A stretch of DNA of 64,000 nucleotides from Trichococcus ilyis (GTDB lineage: Bacteria > Bacillota > Bacilli > Lactobacillales > Aerococcaceae), in the NCBI RefSeq assembly GCF_900109135.1, contig NZ_FNYT01000016.1, forward strand, positions 1 through 64,000, written 5' to 3'. The number at the start of each line of letters is the position of its first letter. The first letter of the stretch is position 1. The notes beneath the pieces were generated by a model. That model ran no database searches. It worked only from the letters and a program-made list of their open reading frames with translations, and was not told the DNA's origin. Of the stretch, positions 26,290-35,527 are shown piece after piece. The translations under genes and the position numbers were made by a program.

Positions 26290-27399
26290 ATGGTAGAGAT
26301 CCAGTTGAACAGCATCCATAAAAAATACGACAATTCCCAAAATTATTCCGTGACGGACTTCAACTTGCACATCCAGGATCGCGAATTCATCGTTTTCGTC
26401 GGTCCATCCGGTTGCGGAAAGTCGACGACGCTGCGCATGATCGCCGGTCTGGAAGACATTTCCGAAGGCGAACTGATCATCGGCGATACAGTGATGAACG
26501 ATGTCGCGCCGAAAGACCGCGATATCGCGATGGTTTTCCAGAACTATGCGCTCTATCCGCACATGACCGTGTTCGACAATATGGCTTTCGGTCTGAAACT
26601 GAGAAAATACGCCAAAGATGAAATCAAACAGCGCGTCGACAACGCAGCCGAAATCCTGGGCTTGACGGAATACTTGGACCGCAAACCGGCAGCTCTATCC
26701 GGTGGCCAAAGACAGCGTGTCGCTTTGGGCCGCGCGATCGTGCGTGATGCCAAGGTCTTCCTGATGGATGAGCCGTTGTCCAACTTGGACGCAAAATTGC
26801 GTGTGGCCATGCGTGCCGAAATCGCAAAACTGCACCGTCGCCTGAACACGACAACGATCTACGTAACCCATGACCAGACCGAAGCGATGACCATGGCGGA
26901 CCGCATCGTCATCATGAAGGACGGTTTTGTGCAACAGATCGGCAGCCCGAAAGAAGTCTACGATACGCCAGTGAACGTCTTCGTGGCCGGCTTCATCGGC
27001 TCGCCTGCCATGAACTTCTTCAACGTCACTTTGCAGGATGGCGTCATCACGGATGGATCGGGTCTGAAATTGACCTTGCCGGCCGGAAAACGCAGAGTCC
27101 TGGAAGACAAAGGCTACAACGGCAAAGAATTGATCTTCGGCATCCGTCCGGAAGATATCCAAAGTGAGCAGATCGTTCTTGACACCAACCCGACTTGGGC
27201 AGTCAAAGCGGAAGTGGTCGTATCCGAATTGTTGGGTGCCGAAACCATGCTTTACAGCAAAGTCGGCGGCACAGAATTCATTTCCCGTGTGGACGCGCGC
27301 GATTTCCATTCGCCGGGCGAAGTCATTGATTTGGCTTTCAACATGAGCAAGTCCCACTTCTTCGACAAGCAATCTCAAGATGTGATCGCCATCCCTTAA
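26290..27399 (+). CDS. msmK: Sugar ABC transporter ATPase, MsmK/UgpC type
   Basis: A 369-residue ATPase of the carbohydrate-uptake (CUT1) family. Walker [10 protein letters not shown], signature [14 protein letters not shown], Walker B VFLMDEP, switch THDQTEAMT, then the C-terminal OB-fold regulatory domain from about residue 235. These multitask ATPases energise several CUT1 permeases. It stands alone here; the matching permeases (MsmF, MsmG) and binding protein (MsmE) are 7-11 kb downstream and have no ATPase of their own, so this is the likely partner. Confidence 0.9.
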   Translation: MVEIQLNSIHKKYDNSQNYSVTDFNLHIQDREFIVFVGPSGCGKSTTLRMIAGLEDISEGELIIGDTVMNDVAPKDRDIAMVFQNYALYPHMTVFDNMAFGLKLRKYAKDEIKQRVDNAAEILGLTEYLDRKPAALSGGQRQRVALGRAIVRDAKVFLMDEPLSNLDAKLRVAMRAEIAKLHRRLNTTTIYVTHDQTEAMTMADRIVIMKDGFVQQIGSPKEVYDTPVNVFVAGFIGSPAMNFFNVTLQDGVITDGSGLKLTLPAGKRRVLEDKGYNGKELIFGIRPEDIQSEQIVLDTNPTWAVKAEVVVSELLGAETMLYSKVGGTEFISRVDARDFHSPGEVIDLAFNMSKSHFFDKQSQDVIAIP

Positions 27400-27458
27400 C
27401 CAGAGGACGGCTGCATCACCTGAAACACGCTTACCAGTTCTAACCTACCCTCCCCCAG

Positions 27459-27490
27459 AAAAAGGCGAGCCGCTGACGGCTCGCCTTTTT
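27459..27490 (+). terminator. Terminator of msmK
   Basis: Arms AAAAAGGCGAGCCG and CGGCTCGCCTTTTT with a four-base loop, ending in a T-run. Confidence 0.85.
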
Positions 27491-27542
27491 CGTTTGCATG
27501 CGTTTGGGTTTGTTTGCGTACGTTTGGGTGCGCCTGCTGGCC

Positions 27543-27700
27543 GGAGGAGCGCGACGGCATGCGGGCACAACTCCGGTGAAGGACCCGCTGACAGGAGCAC
27601 GCCGGCAGCAATTGGGCGGACCTCCGGTGAAGCCGTGCTCGCCGGCGAACACAAAAAAATGTGGGCCGAACTCCGGCGAAGCACCGCTCGCCGGAGCAGG
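27543..27700 (-). repeat. Stem-loop array, copy E of the CTCCGG family (four units, inverted)
   Basis: Read on the minus strand, units begin at the complements of 27691, 27642, 27594 and 27543, a pitch of 49, 48 and 51 bp. The best hairpin has arms CTCCGGCGA/TCGCCGGAG-like segments around 27670-27697. The array lies in the convergent gap between msmK and the amylase gene, flanked by a terminator on each side. Confidence 0.75.
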
Positions 27701-27715
27701 GCGCTCCCGGCCGAT

Positions 27716-27752
27716 AAAGAAGGAGGTGCCTCGATGAGACACCTCCTTCTTT
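27716..27752. terminator. Terminator of the alpha-amylase gene
   Basis: Arms AAAGAAGGAGGTG and CACCTCCTTCTTT with a small loop; usable on both strands. Confidence 0.8.
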
Positions 27753-27804
27753 ATGCAGCTATCGTTGTTTATTCAGTATATTCGCTGGCGCTTGCCCCGA
27801 AAAA

Positions 27805-29304
27805 CTACTCCTCCACCGCATCCGCAGCAAAGGCTTCCTCAGGGGAAATCGCGTCCCTGACCCAAACAGAGATCGAACCGGCATTGACCGGGAAGCGGCC
27901 GTTTCCGTCTTCGCCGATTTCGACTTTGTCTTCGCGGTTGCCGGTATAGTCCGCAAAAATCTGGCCGGCGTACTGTTCGCCGACATACATATCCTTGAAG
28001 CCTTCTTCGCTGTTGGAAATGACAGTAGCCAAACCGTAAGGATGCTCTTCGTTGCCGAGGCGGGTCCAGCCGACGCAGTTGCCGTGGTCGAAGTAATCGC
28101 GCTGTTCGCCGTAGGCATGGTTGGCGCGCAGATAAAGCAGTTTGTCCAGGAAAGTCTGCTGGCCTTCTACCGGATGCGGACCCTTGATTCCGTAATAATC
28201 CCCGTAGAACAGGCACGGGAAGCCTTGTTCGCGCAGCAGGATGACGCCGTATGCCAACGGGGTGAACCACGGCTCCACGTAGGACTGCAGCGCTTGGGCC
28301 GGTTGCGAATCATGGTTGTCGACGAAAGTGACCGCATGGGTCGGATTTTTGGCTACCAGCGTCTGATTGAAAAGATTGCGCAGATCGTAATCCTTGCCTT
28401 GCTGGGAAGCAAGGTGGAAATTCTGATGCAGCGCCACGTCGAACAGATCAAAAGTGAAATCGGTCGCCTCCAGATATTCCTTGATCGCGCCGTATTTGTA
28501 TTTCCAATATTCGCCGACCACATAGAAATCATCGCCGTGCTGGGCGCGGATCGTTTCGACGAAATCCCGCACGAACTGGTCGTTGATGTGTTTGACGGCA
28601 TCCAGGCGGAAACCGTCGACGCCGGTCTCCTTGATGTACCAATCCGCCCACTTTTTGACTTCTTCGATGACTGCCGGGTGGCTGTAGTCGATGTCGGCAT
28701 ACATCAGGTAATCGTAATTGCCGTATTCGCTGTCGACGCTCTCGTTTTCCGCCCAGCCTTTGTCGAGGCCTTTGATCATGTAGATGGCTTCTTTGCCGGA
28801 TTCGTTATTGAAGTCCGTTCCGGTGAAATGTTCCCAAGACCATTTGAAATCGGAATATTTGTCGCCGCGACCCGGGAAGGTGAATTTCGTCCAGCCTTCG
28901 ATTTCGTATGATTTCGTCTGCTTTTCCTGACGATTGTCCGGATCGACTTCGTAGGCAAGGAAGCGTTCGGTCTCGTCCGCGCCGGCTTTGTGGTTCAGCA
29001 CGACATCGGCATAAACGGAAATGCCTTCCGCGTGCAGCGCTTCGATCGCGGCCAAATACTCTGCTTTGGTGCCGTATTTGGTGCGGACGGCTCCTTTTTG
29101 GTCGAATTCGCCCAGATCATAGAGATCGTAGACGCCGTAGCCGACATCATTCGTTCCGGTGCCTTTGTAGGCCGGCGGAGTCCAGACAGCCGTGATGCCC
29201 AATTCCTTCAGATGCTTAGCATCCTCCTTGAGGCGATTCCACAATTGACCATCATCATCCAGATACCATTCAAAATATTGCATCATCAATCCATTTCCTG
29301 CCAT
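27805..29304 (-). CDS. Cytoplasmic alpha-amylase (GH13)
   Basis: A 499-residue GH13 enzyme of the cytoplasmic AmyA type. No signal peptide. Conserved regions in order: DVVLNHK, GFRLDAVKH (nucleophile Asp), VVGEYWK (acid/base Glu), FVDNHDSQP. The opening MQYFEWYL is typical of liquefying amylases. It would cut internal maltodextrin or glycogen chains. ATG 29304 has AAAGG upstream; ATG 29322 has no proper site. It lies alone between msmK and the msm operon with its own terminator. Confidence 0.92.
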   Translation of the reverse strand: MAGNGLMMQYFEWYLDDDGQLWNRLKEDAKHLKELGITAVWTPPAYKGTGTNDVGYGVYDLYDLGEFDQKGAVRTKYGTKAEYLAAIEALHAEGISVYADVVLNHKAGADETERFLAYEVDPDNRQEKQTKSYEIEGWTKFTFPGRGDKYSDFKWSWEHFTGTDFNNESGKEAIYMIKGLDKGWAENESVDSEYGNYDYLMYADIDYSHPAVIEEVKKWADWYIKETGVDGFRLDAVKHINDQFVRDFVETIRAQHGDDFYVVGEYWKYKYGAIKEYLEATDFTFDLFDVALHQNFHLASQQGKDYDLRNLFNQTLVAKNPTHAVTFVDNHDSQPAQALQSYVEPWFTPLAYGVILLREQGFPCLFYGDYYGIKGPHPVEGQQTFLDKLLYLRANHAYGEQRDYFDHGNCVGWTRLGNEEHPYGLATVISNSEEGFKDMYVGEQYAGQIFADYTGNREDKVEIGEDGNGRFPVNAGSISVWVRDAISPEEAFAADAVEE

Positions 29305-29322
29305 TCGATCACTGCCTTTCAT

Positions 29323-29572
29323 CCTATTTCGTTTTTGTTGTGGTCCATAAAATGCTTTTTGATACCCTTATTATACATACTTGCCTTGCGATTGCCTTTC
29401 CGGACGCCTCCGGATCGCCGCTTTTCTGGTCGCGGAGCGAATTGCTTGCATCCTGGGCCGGACGCCGGTATACTGACATTAAGTTAGCTGACCGCTGATT
29501 TCTTTTTTTGGCTATATATCTCGAATTAGGAATATACGAAACAGAAAACACGAGGAAATGAGGAAACGATCC
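29323..29572. other. Divergent intergenic region between amylase and dioxygenase genes
   Basis: A TATAAT at the complement of about 29369-29374 could serve the amylase gene. On the plus strand, ATCTCGAAT within 29518-29527 resembles one half of the MhqR-type operator that controls related dioxygenases in Bacillus; the second half is poor. No gene is seen. Confidence 0.35.
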
Positions 29573-30562
29573 ATGAACACATTAAGAGGAATCCACCACG
29601 TCACCGCCATCACCAGCAGCGCCGAAAATAACTACGCCTTCTTCACGAACATCCTGGGCATGCGTCTGGTCAAGAAAACCGTCAACCAGGACGACATCCA
29701 GACTTATCACCTGTTCTTCGCCGATGACCGCGGCAGTGCCGGCACGGACATCACCTTCTTCGACTTTCCGGGCATCCCGAAAGCCGTCAGGGGGACCAAC
29801 GAAATTTTCAAGACCGGCCTGCGCGTCCCTTCCGACGAGGCGCTGGACTACTGGGTGAAACGTTTCGACAAATACAACGTCACGCATTCCGGCATCCAGG
29901 AGCAGTTCGGCCGCCGGGTGATCGACTTCCAGGACTTCGATGAGCAGCTTTATCAGTTGGTTTCGGATGAGTCGGATACCGGCGTGGCTCCCGGCATTCC
30001 GTGGCAGAAAGGTCCGGTCCCGAACGAATACGGCATCCGCGGCTTGGGTCCGATCTTCGTCCGCATCGCCGATTTCGGTTTCTACCGGCAAGTGCTGGAG
30101 ACGGTCCTTGGCTTCCGTCACGTCGCAACCGAGGGCGACGTGCATCTCTTCGAAGTCGGCGAAGGCGGCAACGGCGGCCGCATGATCGTGGAGCACAATG
30201 CTTCGCTGCCGCAAGCGCAGCAAGGCTTCGGCAGCGTCCACCACATGGCCTTCCGCGTCAAGGACCGCCAGGAACTGGAAGAATGGATCGAGCATATGGG
30301 CTCCTACCGCTTCCCGATCTCCGGCTATGTCGACCGCTTCTACTTCGAGTCGCTCTACGCCAACATCGCCCAAGGCATCCTTTTGGAGTTTGCGACGGAC
30401 GGCCCCGGCTTCATCGACGATGAAGAGCCTTACGAAACCTTGGGCGAACGCCTGGCTTTGCCGCCTAAATTCCGCAACAACCGCGAGGAAATCGAAGGCC
30501 TGATCCGCCAATTCGACACCGTGCGCAGCACGAAAACTTTCGAAAAAGAATATTTGGACTGA
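29573..30562 (+). CDS. VOC-family ring-cleaving dioxygenase-like protein (MhqO type)
   Basis: A 329-residue protein made of two vicinal-oxygen-chelate modules. Module 1 begins GIHHVTAITSSAENN, module 2 at about residue 150 with GLGPIFVRIADFGFY. Metal-ligand candidates are the His of IHHVT, the His of SVHHMAF and the Glu of ILLEFATDGPG. In Bacillus such proteins respond to quinones and electrophiles. ATG 29573 follows GAGGAAACGATCC; the ATG at 29558 sits 3 bases from a GAGG and is less likely. Monocistronic. Confidence 0.85.
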   Translation: MNTLRGIHHVTAITSSAENNYAFFTNILGMRLVKKTVNQDDIQTYHLFFADDRGSAGTDITFFDFPGIPKAVRGTNEIFKTGLRVPSDEALDYWVKRFDKYNVTHSGIQEQFGRRVIDFQDFDEQLYQLVSDESDTGVAPGIPWQKGPVPNEYGIRGLGPIFVRIADFGFYRQVLETVLGFRHVATEGDVHLFEVGEGGNGGRMIVEHNASLPQAQQGFGSVHHMAFRVKDRQELEEWIEHMGSYRFPISGYVDRFYFESLYANIAQGILLEFATDGPGFIDDEEPYETLGERLALPPKFRNNREEIEGLIRQFDTVRSTKTFEKEYLD

Positions 30563-30600
30563 CAGAACCATAATCAAATGAATCAAGCAGAATCACCGTC

Positions 30601-30744
30601 CTTCTCCGGCGAACGGAGGCTTCGCCGGAGTTCAGGATGCATTCCGTTTGCGTTCTCCGATGAGCACGGCCTCGTCGGAGCTGATCCCGATTGTTCCCGG
30701 CGTGCTCCGGTGAGCGGAGCGTTCACCGGAGCTGGGGACGGATT
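30601..30744 (+). repeat. Stem-loop array, copy C of the CTCCGG family (three units)
   Basis: Units at 30604, 30655 and 30705 (51 and 50 bp). Unit 1 is identical in its hairpin to copy A (CTCCGGCGAA/TTCGCCGGAG), while units 2 and 3 have diverged with compensating changes (CTCCGGTGA/TCACCGGAG). It lies in the convergent gap between the dioxygenase and alpha-galactosidase genes. Confidence 0.85.
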
Positions 30745-30780
30745 ACTGGATTACACGCACTGCTCCGATCCGCGCACGCA

Positions 30781-30827
30781 AAATAAGAGAGGGGCCATCT
30801 CATTACGAGACGGCCCCTCTCTTATTT
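30781..30827. terminator. Bidirectional terminator between dioxygenase and alpha-galactosidase genes
   Basis: Arms AATAAGAGAGGGGCC and GGCCCCTCTCTTATT, with A- and T-rich flanks on the two sides. Confidence 0.85.
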
Positions 30828-30839
30828 TGCTTCAGATTT

Positions 30840-33044
30840 TCACAGCTGTGCTTCCTTCAGCACCAGACAGACACTTTGGTAATCCCCTTGCAGGGCATCT
30901 TTCAGATACAAGCCGCGGTTCATCAGTTCGTCGCCGCCGATCGCGCCTTCGTAGCCGCTGACGGTGTAGAATTTAGCGGCATCCAAGCCTTTGAACAGGA
31001 CTTTTTCCCTCTTCGTGTTCGCCCGGCTGAGGACGCGGTAATAGAAGTAGAGCGCTTCGTCCTGCTCCGGACTGACGAAGATCCAAGCGGCTTCGTTCTG
31101 CGTTTCGAACGGACTGAGGATGCGGTGGAAAACGCCGTACTGAACGAGTTGGCGGTGTTCCTTATAGAAGCTGATCTGCTCCTGCATTTCCTGTTTCTCC
31201 GCTTCGGACAGCATTGTGACGTCAAGTTCATAGCCGAGGTTGCCGGCCATCGCCACATCTCCGCGCATCTTCATCGAAGTCAGCCGGTGCGTCTGGTGAT
31301 TCGGAATGGCGGACACGTGCGAGGCCATGCTCGAGATCGGCATGATCAGGCTGGTGCCGTACTGGATTTCCAGACGCGCCACCGCATCGGTGTTGTCGCT
31401 CGTCCATGTCTGCGGCATGTAGTAGAGAATGCCCGGGTCGAAGCGCCCGCCGCCGCCTGAACAGCTTTCGAAGAGGATGTGCGGGTATTTCGTCACCAGC
31501 GCGTCCATGACCTCATAAAGGCCGAGCATGTATTTGTGCAGCACTTCCCCCGGCACGGCGCCCGGACCCGCGCTGCCGATTTCGGTCATGTTGCGGTTGT
31601 AGTCCCATTTGATGTAGTCGATCGGCACTTCATCCAGGATCCGCATCATCTGCGCCAGAATATTGTCGCGGACTTCCTTGCGGCTGAAATCGATCACGTA
31701 CTGGCTGCGGCTGAGCGATTTTTCCCGGCCCGGCGTATGGATGCACCAATCCGGATGGGCGCGGTAAAGCTCGCTGTCCTCGGAAATCATTTCCGGTTCG
31801 AACCAGATGCCGAAGAGCATATTCTTCGCCTTGATGTTCTCCGCGAGCTGCTTCAGGCCGGCCGGCAATTTGGCGGTGTGGACGTGCCAATCACCAAGCG
31901 AAGAATAATCGTCGTCGCGCTTGCCGAACCAGCCATCATCCAGCACGAACAGCTCGATCCCCAAAGCGGCCGCTTCATCGGCCATCGCCTCGATCTTTTC
32001 GGCTGTGAAATCGAAGTAGGTGCCTTCCCAGTTGTTGATCAGGACCGGGCGCTCGGCAAATTGGTGCTGGCCGCGGATCAGGTGCTTCTGGTAGAACGGA
32101 TGCAGCGTCTGCGACAGGCCGTTCAGCCCGTTTTCGCTGTAGACAAGCACGACTTCCGGCGTCTGGAACGACTCCCCGACTGGCAAACGCCATTGAAAAT
32201 GGGCCGGATTGATGCCCATCTGCACGCGCGTCTGCGCATAAGTGTCGACTTCGACATTGGCTCGGAATTCACCGCTGTAGACGAAGTGGAAGCCGTAGAC
32301 GGCGCCTTGGTCTTCTGTCGCCGTTTTTTCGGCCAAAGCCACGAACGGCTGGTAGGCATGGCTCGTCGTTCCGCGTTTGCTGTCGAGCGTGTGGATGCCG
32401 CGGACAAGCGGCGTGCGCACGATTTGGCGTTCCCTTCCCCAGGCACCCGGCAGTTGGATCATATCAAATTCGGCGTCCGGAAAATCGATCGACATGCTCA
32501 AGGCTTTGTTCAGCTGGATGTCCGCTGCGCCGTTGTTTTTGAAGCTGGCCGAACGCGTCAGCAGCGGGTAGTCCCTGAACAAGGTGTAGCTCAAAACGAC
32601 TTCCACTTTTGTGACGGTGTCCTCCAAAGTCAGCAGCAGCGTTTCCGCCGGCTCTTCCTTAGTTTCGTACGTCTGCGGCAAGCCTTGCAGCGGCTGTTTG
32701 CCGGTCACAATTTCATGGCTTTTGTAAGTCAGCAGGCTGACGGTCGTCTGGTCCGGATACAGGCATTCGAAGGCCGATTCGCGGAAATCGCCGCTGCCGT
32801 TGCCCGGGAATTCCTGCGGCAAAGTCGCCAGCGAAAAGATGCGGCCGGGCACTTCGGACGGATTGGGCGCAAAGGCGTTGTCCTGGCGCGGGTAATCGGC
32901 CACTTGGGAAAAGCGGTTGATCCGCTTACCCCAATACTGGTGGGACACATATTTCTCTTCTTCCAACGCAAGCACATAGCTCACGAATTCGTTCTGCAAA
33001 TGAAAATATTTTTTTCTTTCATCAAAGGTTATCGTCACAGTCAT
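30840..33044 (-). CDS. aga: Alpha-galactosidase (GH36)
   Basis: A 734-residue GH36 enzyme. N-terminal beta-sandwich, then the barrel with FVLDDGWFGKRDDD, the nucleophile Asp in IKWDYNRNMTE, and the acid/base Asp in TWTSDNTDA after CSGGGGRFDPG. No signal peptide. It hydrolyses imported raffinose, melibiose and related sugars. It is the last gene of msmEFG-gtfA-aga, 24 bases after gtfA. Confidence 0.95.
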   Translation of the reverse strand: MTVTITFDERKKYFHLQNEFVSYVLALEEEKYVSHQYWGKRINRFSQVADYPRQDNAFAPNPSEVPGRIFSLATLPQEFPGNGSGDFRESAFECLYPDQTTVSLLTYKSHEIVTGKQPLQGLPQTYETKEEPAETLLLTLEDTVTKVEVVLSYTLFRDYPLLTRSASFKNNGAADIQLNKALSMSIDFPDAEFDMIQLPGAWGRERQIVRTPLVRGIHTLDSKRGTTSHAYQPFVALAEKTATEDQGAVYGFHFVYSGEFRANVEVDTYAQTRVQMGINPAHFQWRLPVGESFQTPEVVLVYSENGLNGLSQTLHPFYQKHLIRGQHQFAERPVLINNWEGTYFDFTAEKIEAMADEAAALGIELFVLDDGWFGKRDDDYSSLGDWHVHTAKLPAGLKQLAENIKAKNMLFGIWFEPEMISEDSELYRAHPDWCIHTPGREKSLSRSQYVIDFSRKEVRDNILAQMMRILDEVPIDYIKWDYNRNMTEIGSAGPGAVPGEVLHKYMLGLYEVMDALVTKYPHILFESCSGGGGRFDPGILYYMPQTWTSDNTDAVARLEIQYGTSLIMPISSMASHVSAIPNHQTHRLTSMKMRGDVAMAGNLGYELDVTMLSEAEKQEMQEQISFYKEHRQLVQYGVFHRILSPFETQNEAAWIFVSPEQDEALYFYYRVLSRANTKREKVLFKGLDAAKFYTVSGYEGAIGGDELMNRGLYLKDALQGDYQSVCLVLKEAQL

Positions 33045-33068
33045 CGCTCCTTGGCTCTGTTTGTTTTG

Positions 33069-34508
33069 CTAAAATATTTGTTGCTCCCCCGCAGCGGTGC
33101 GGTGCAGGATCGAGAAGGCCTTTTTGGTCAGATCGACCTTCAGGCTGGCCGCCTCTTCGGCAGTGGCCCAGGTCAAGGTGAAGGCGCCGTCGTCGTGCTG
33201 CGTTATCTTCAGGTCGCCGTCGAAAGCTTTGGCCGTGTTGCGGAAAGCCAGCAGACGGAAAAGGTCTTTGACGACCGGACGTTCGATTTCCTGCTCGATT
33301 TCAGCCAAGCTGTAGTAGTGACGGTTGATGTTCCGGCCTTCCTTGCTGTTCTCCAGCAACTCCAGATCGTTTTCGCCTGCCAGCAAGCCGACATAGTAGA
33401 TCTGCGGAATGCCCGGTGTGAAGCACTGGATCGCCCGCGCCAACAAGTAGGCGGCATCGTTGTTGCCCAAAGCCGAGTAGTACGTGCAATTGATCTGGTA
33501 GATATCCAGGTTGTTGTAGGCTTCCGAGCTGTAGATCCGTTTCAGGTTGGCCCCTTTTTCGTAGAGGGCTTCCACCGCGAAGTCCACTTCCTCCTGGGTC
33601 AGCAGGTCCTTCACGTCGACGACACCGATGCCGTCATGCGTGTCCAAGGTCGTGAACTGGTTGCGCGGGCAAATCTCCAGCCAGTGCAGCAGTTTTTCGG
33701 CTTTGCCGCTGTAAAGGGCGTGCAGCACGAGCATCGGCAAGGCGAAATCATAGACCGGATAGCCTTTGTCGGCGATCTTTTGCTGGATCGTGTAGTGTTC
33801 ATGGATCTCCGGCAGCACCGTCACATCATACGGTTTCAGTATTTCCACTGCATATTCCAGCATCTCCCAGATTTCCGGTTCCACGAAGAAGCAGTTCGTA
33901 TCCAATTGTTTGATGGCGTAGGCGAATGCGTCCAAGCGGATGATCGAAGCCCCTTTGTCGGCCAGGAAGCTCAAGGTGTCCTTGATGAATTGGCGCGTCG
34001 CTTCGGTCTTCACGTTCAGATCGATCTGCTCTTCCGAGAACGTGCACCAAACTTTTTCCGACGTGCCGTCCTTGAAGTGGGCATCCACAAACGGCGCTTT
34101 CGGTTTGCGCTTGTAGATCAGGTCGATGTCCGCTTCCGTCGGCCGGTTCTCCGGCCAATAGTCGTTGTAGCGGATGAAGTAGTCCTTGTAGGGGGACTGC
34201 TCTTTTTTCTCCAGGAAATCCAGATAGTACGGCGATTGCGCCGAAATATGGTTCAGCATGAATTCGTACATCATGTAGTACTTTTCGCTGATCCGCTTGA
34301 TGTCGTCCCAGCCGCCGAAGCGTTCATCCACTTTGGTGTAGTCCATCGGCGAAAAGCCGCGGTCGCCGGATGACGGGAAGAACGGCAGGATGTGCACGCC
34401 GCCGACTACCCCTTTCAGATGGGTGTCCAGCACGTGTTCCAGGTCCTTCAGGTTGTTGCCCAGACTGTCCGGATAGGTGATCAGCATTGCTTCGTTTTTG
34501 ATTTTCAT
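33069..34508 (-). CDS. gtfA: Sucrose phosphorylase (GH13)
   Basis: A 479-residue GH13 phosphorylase. The nucleophile is the Asp in IIRLDAFAYA, the acid/base Glu lies in VLPEIHEHY, and TLDTHDGIGVVD is the third catalytic region. It releases glucose 1-phosphate from sucrose, here likely from sucrose left after aga action on raffinose. GAGGTAACC precedes ATG 34508. A long inverted repeat separates it from msmG. A sucrose 6'-phosphate phosphorylase is an alternative within the family. Confidence 0.92.
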   Translation of the reverse strand: MKIKNEAMLITYPDSLGNNLKDLEHVLDTHLKGVVGGVHILPFFPSSGDRGFSPMDYTKVDERFGGWDDIKRISEKYYMMYEFMLNHISAQSPYYLDFLEKKEQSPYKDYFIRYNDYWPENRPTEADIDLIYKRKPKAPFVDAHFKDGTSEKVWCTFSEEQIDLNVKTEATRQFIKDTLSFLADKGASIIRLDAFAYAIKQLDTNCFFVEPEIWEMLEYAVEILKPYDVTVLPEIHEHYTIQQKIADKGYPVYDFALPMLVLHALYSGKAEKLLHWLEICPRNQFTTLDTHDGIGVVDVKDLLTQEEVDFAVEALYEKGANLKRIYSSEAYNNLDIYQINCTYYSALGNNDAAYLLARAIQCFTPGIPQIYYVGLLAGENDLELLENSKEGRNINRHYYSLAEIEQEIERPVVKDLFRLLAFRNTAKAFDGDLKITQHDDGAFTLTWATAEEAASLKVDLTKKAFSILHRTAAGEQQIF

Positions 34509-34569
34509 TATCGGTTACCTCATTTTTGATGTCATTAGCTGAACGAATACGTTCAGCTTTTCTTTGTCC

Positions 34570-34683
34570 AGCTTCACGGGTTAGCCCTTCGGAAATTAGA
34601 TAAATCGTGCCTATTGCGCTCTTCGATGCTCAATCGGCACGATTTCCTAAATTTCTTTCAGGGCTAAGCGAACCCGTGAAGCT
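34570..34683 (-). repeat. Long intercistronic inverted repeat between msmG and gtfA
   Basis: Arms 34570-34611 and 34636-34683 pair almost completely: AGCTTCACGGGTTAGCCCT with AGGGCTAAGCGAACCCGTGAAGCT, then ATTAG/CTAA and AATCGTGCC/GGCACGATT, around a 24-base loop. There is no T-run after it in the direction of transcription, so it looks more like an RNA-stabilising or processing stem than a simple terminator. Confidence 0.85.
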
Positions 34684-34690
34684 TTTCTGT

Positions 34691-35515
34691 TTATTTTCCG
34701 CCAGTTGTGGCGATGCCTTCGATAAATTGTTTTTGGAACAGGATGTAGAGGATGATCATCGGGATGATCGCGATGACCGATCCAGCCATCAGCTGCGGGT
34801 AGTTGGTCGTGAATTGCCCTTGCAGGCTGGCCAATCCGGCCGACAGCGTCATTTTATCCTGGGACATATTGACGACGAGCGGCCACATCAGATCTTTGAA
34901 CGCGAACAGCGACGTGAAGATGCCCAAAGCGACCAAGCCGGAACGCGCCAGCGGCATATAGATGCGGTAGAATACTTGCCAAGTCGTCGCGCCGTCGATT
35001 ATCGCGGCTTCCATCAGTTCGTCAGGCAATTTTATGAAAAATTGGCGCAGCAGGAACGTTCCGAAAGCGGAGACAATGCCCGGGATGACCAAGGCCGAGA
35101 CTGAGTTCAAAAGTCCCAGATTCTGGACCAGCAAATATTGCGGCGTCAAGTAAATCTGCGAAGGGATCATCATCTGCGTCAGGACGATGCCGAAAAACAA
35201 GTTCTTTCCGGGGAAATCCAGTTTCGCGACCGCGAAGGCAGCCATCGCGCTGAAGAGCGTCGAGGTCAATACCCTGAAGGCGATCATCAAACCGGTGTTG
35301 ATGTAAAAGCTGACGAAAGGCAAGGAATTCCATACCGCTTTGTAGTTCTCGAGCTGGAACACTTCCGGGAAAATTTGCGGCGGAATCTGCGTCGATTCGC
35401 TGATCGTTTTCCCCGAGGTCAGGACCATCCACAGGAACGGCACGATCATCAGCAAGGAGCCGATGATCAGCACGATGTGGATCAGCGCTGTCGTTTTATT
35501 CATTTTTGTCTGCAT
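34691..35515 (-). CDS. msmG: Sugar ABC transporter permease, MsmG type
   Basis: A 274-residue CUT1 permease with six predicted helices. The EAA loop (LPDELMEAAIIDGATTWQVFYRIYMPLA) contacts the ATPase. It is 12 bases downstream of msmF, with which it forms the heterodimeric pore. Substrates are probably raffinose-family sugars, given gtfA and aga in the operon. Confidence 0.92.
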   Translation of the reverse strand: MQTKMNKTTALIHIVLIIGSLLMIVPFLWMVLTSGKTISESTQIPPQIFPEVFQLENYKAVWNSLPFVSFYINTGLMIAFRVLTSTLFSAMAAFAVAKLDFPGKNLFFGIVLTQMMIPSQIYLTPQYLLVQNLGLLNSVSALVIPGIVSAFGTFLLRQFFIKLPDELMEAAIIDGATTWQVFYRIYMPLARSGLVALGIFTSLFAFKDLMWPLVVNMSQDKMTLSAGLASLQGQFTTNYPQLMAGSVIAIIPMIILYILFQKQFIEGIATTGGK

Positions 35516-35527
35516 ATTTATTCACTC

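Noticed and set aside
31479-34373. A 964-codon open frame on the plus strand opposite aga and gtfA
   Set aside because: It mirrors two complete, motif-intact genes on the other strand, crosses the gap between them, and has no ribosome binding site or recognisable domain. Long antisense frames are expected in GC-rich coding DNA.
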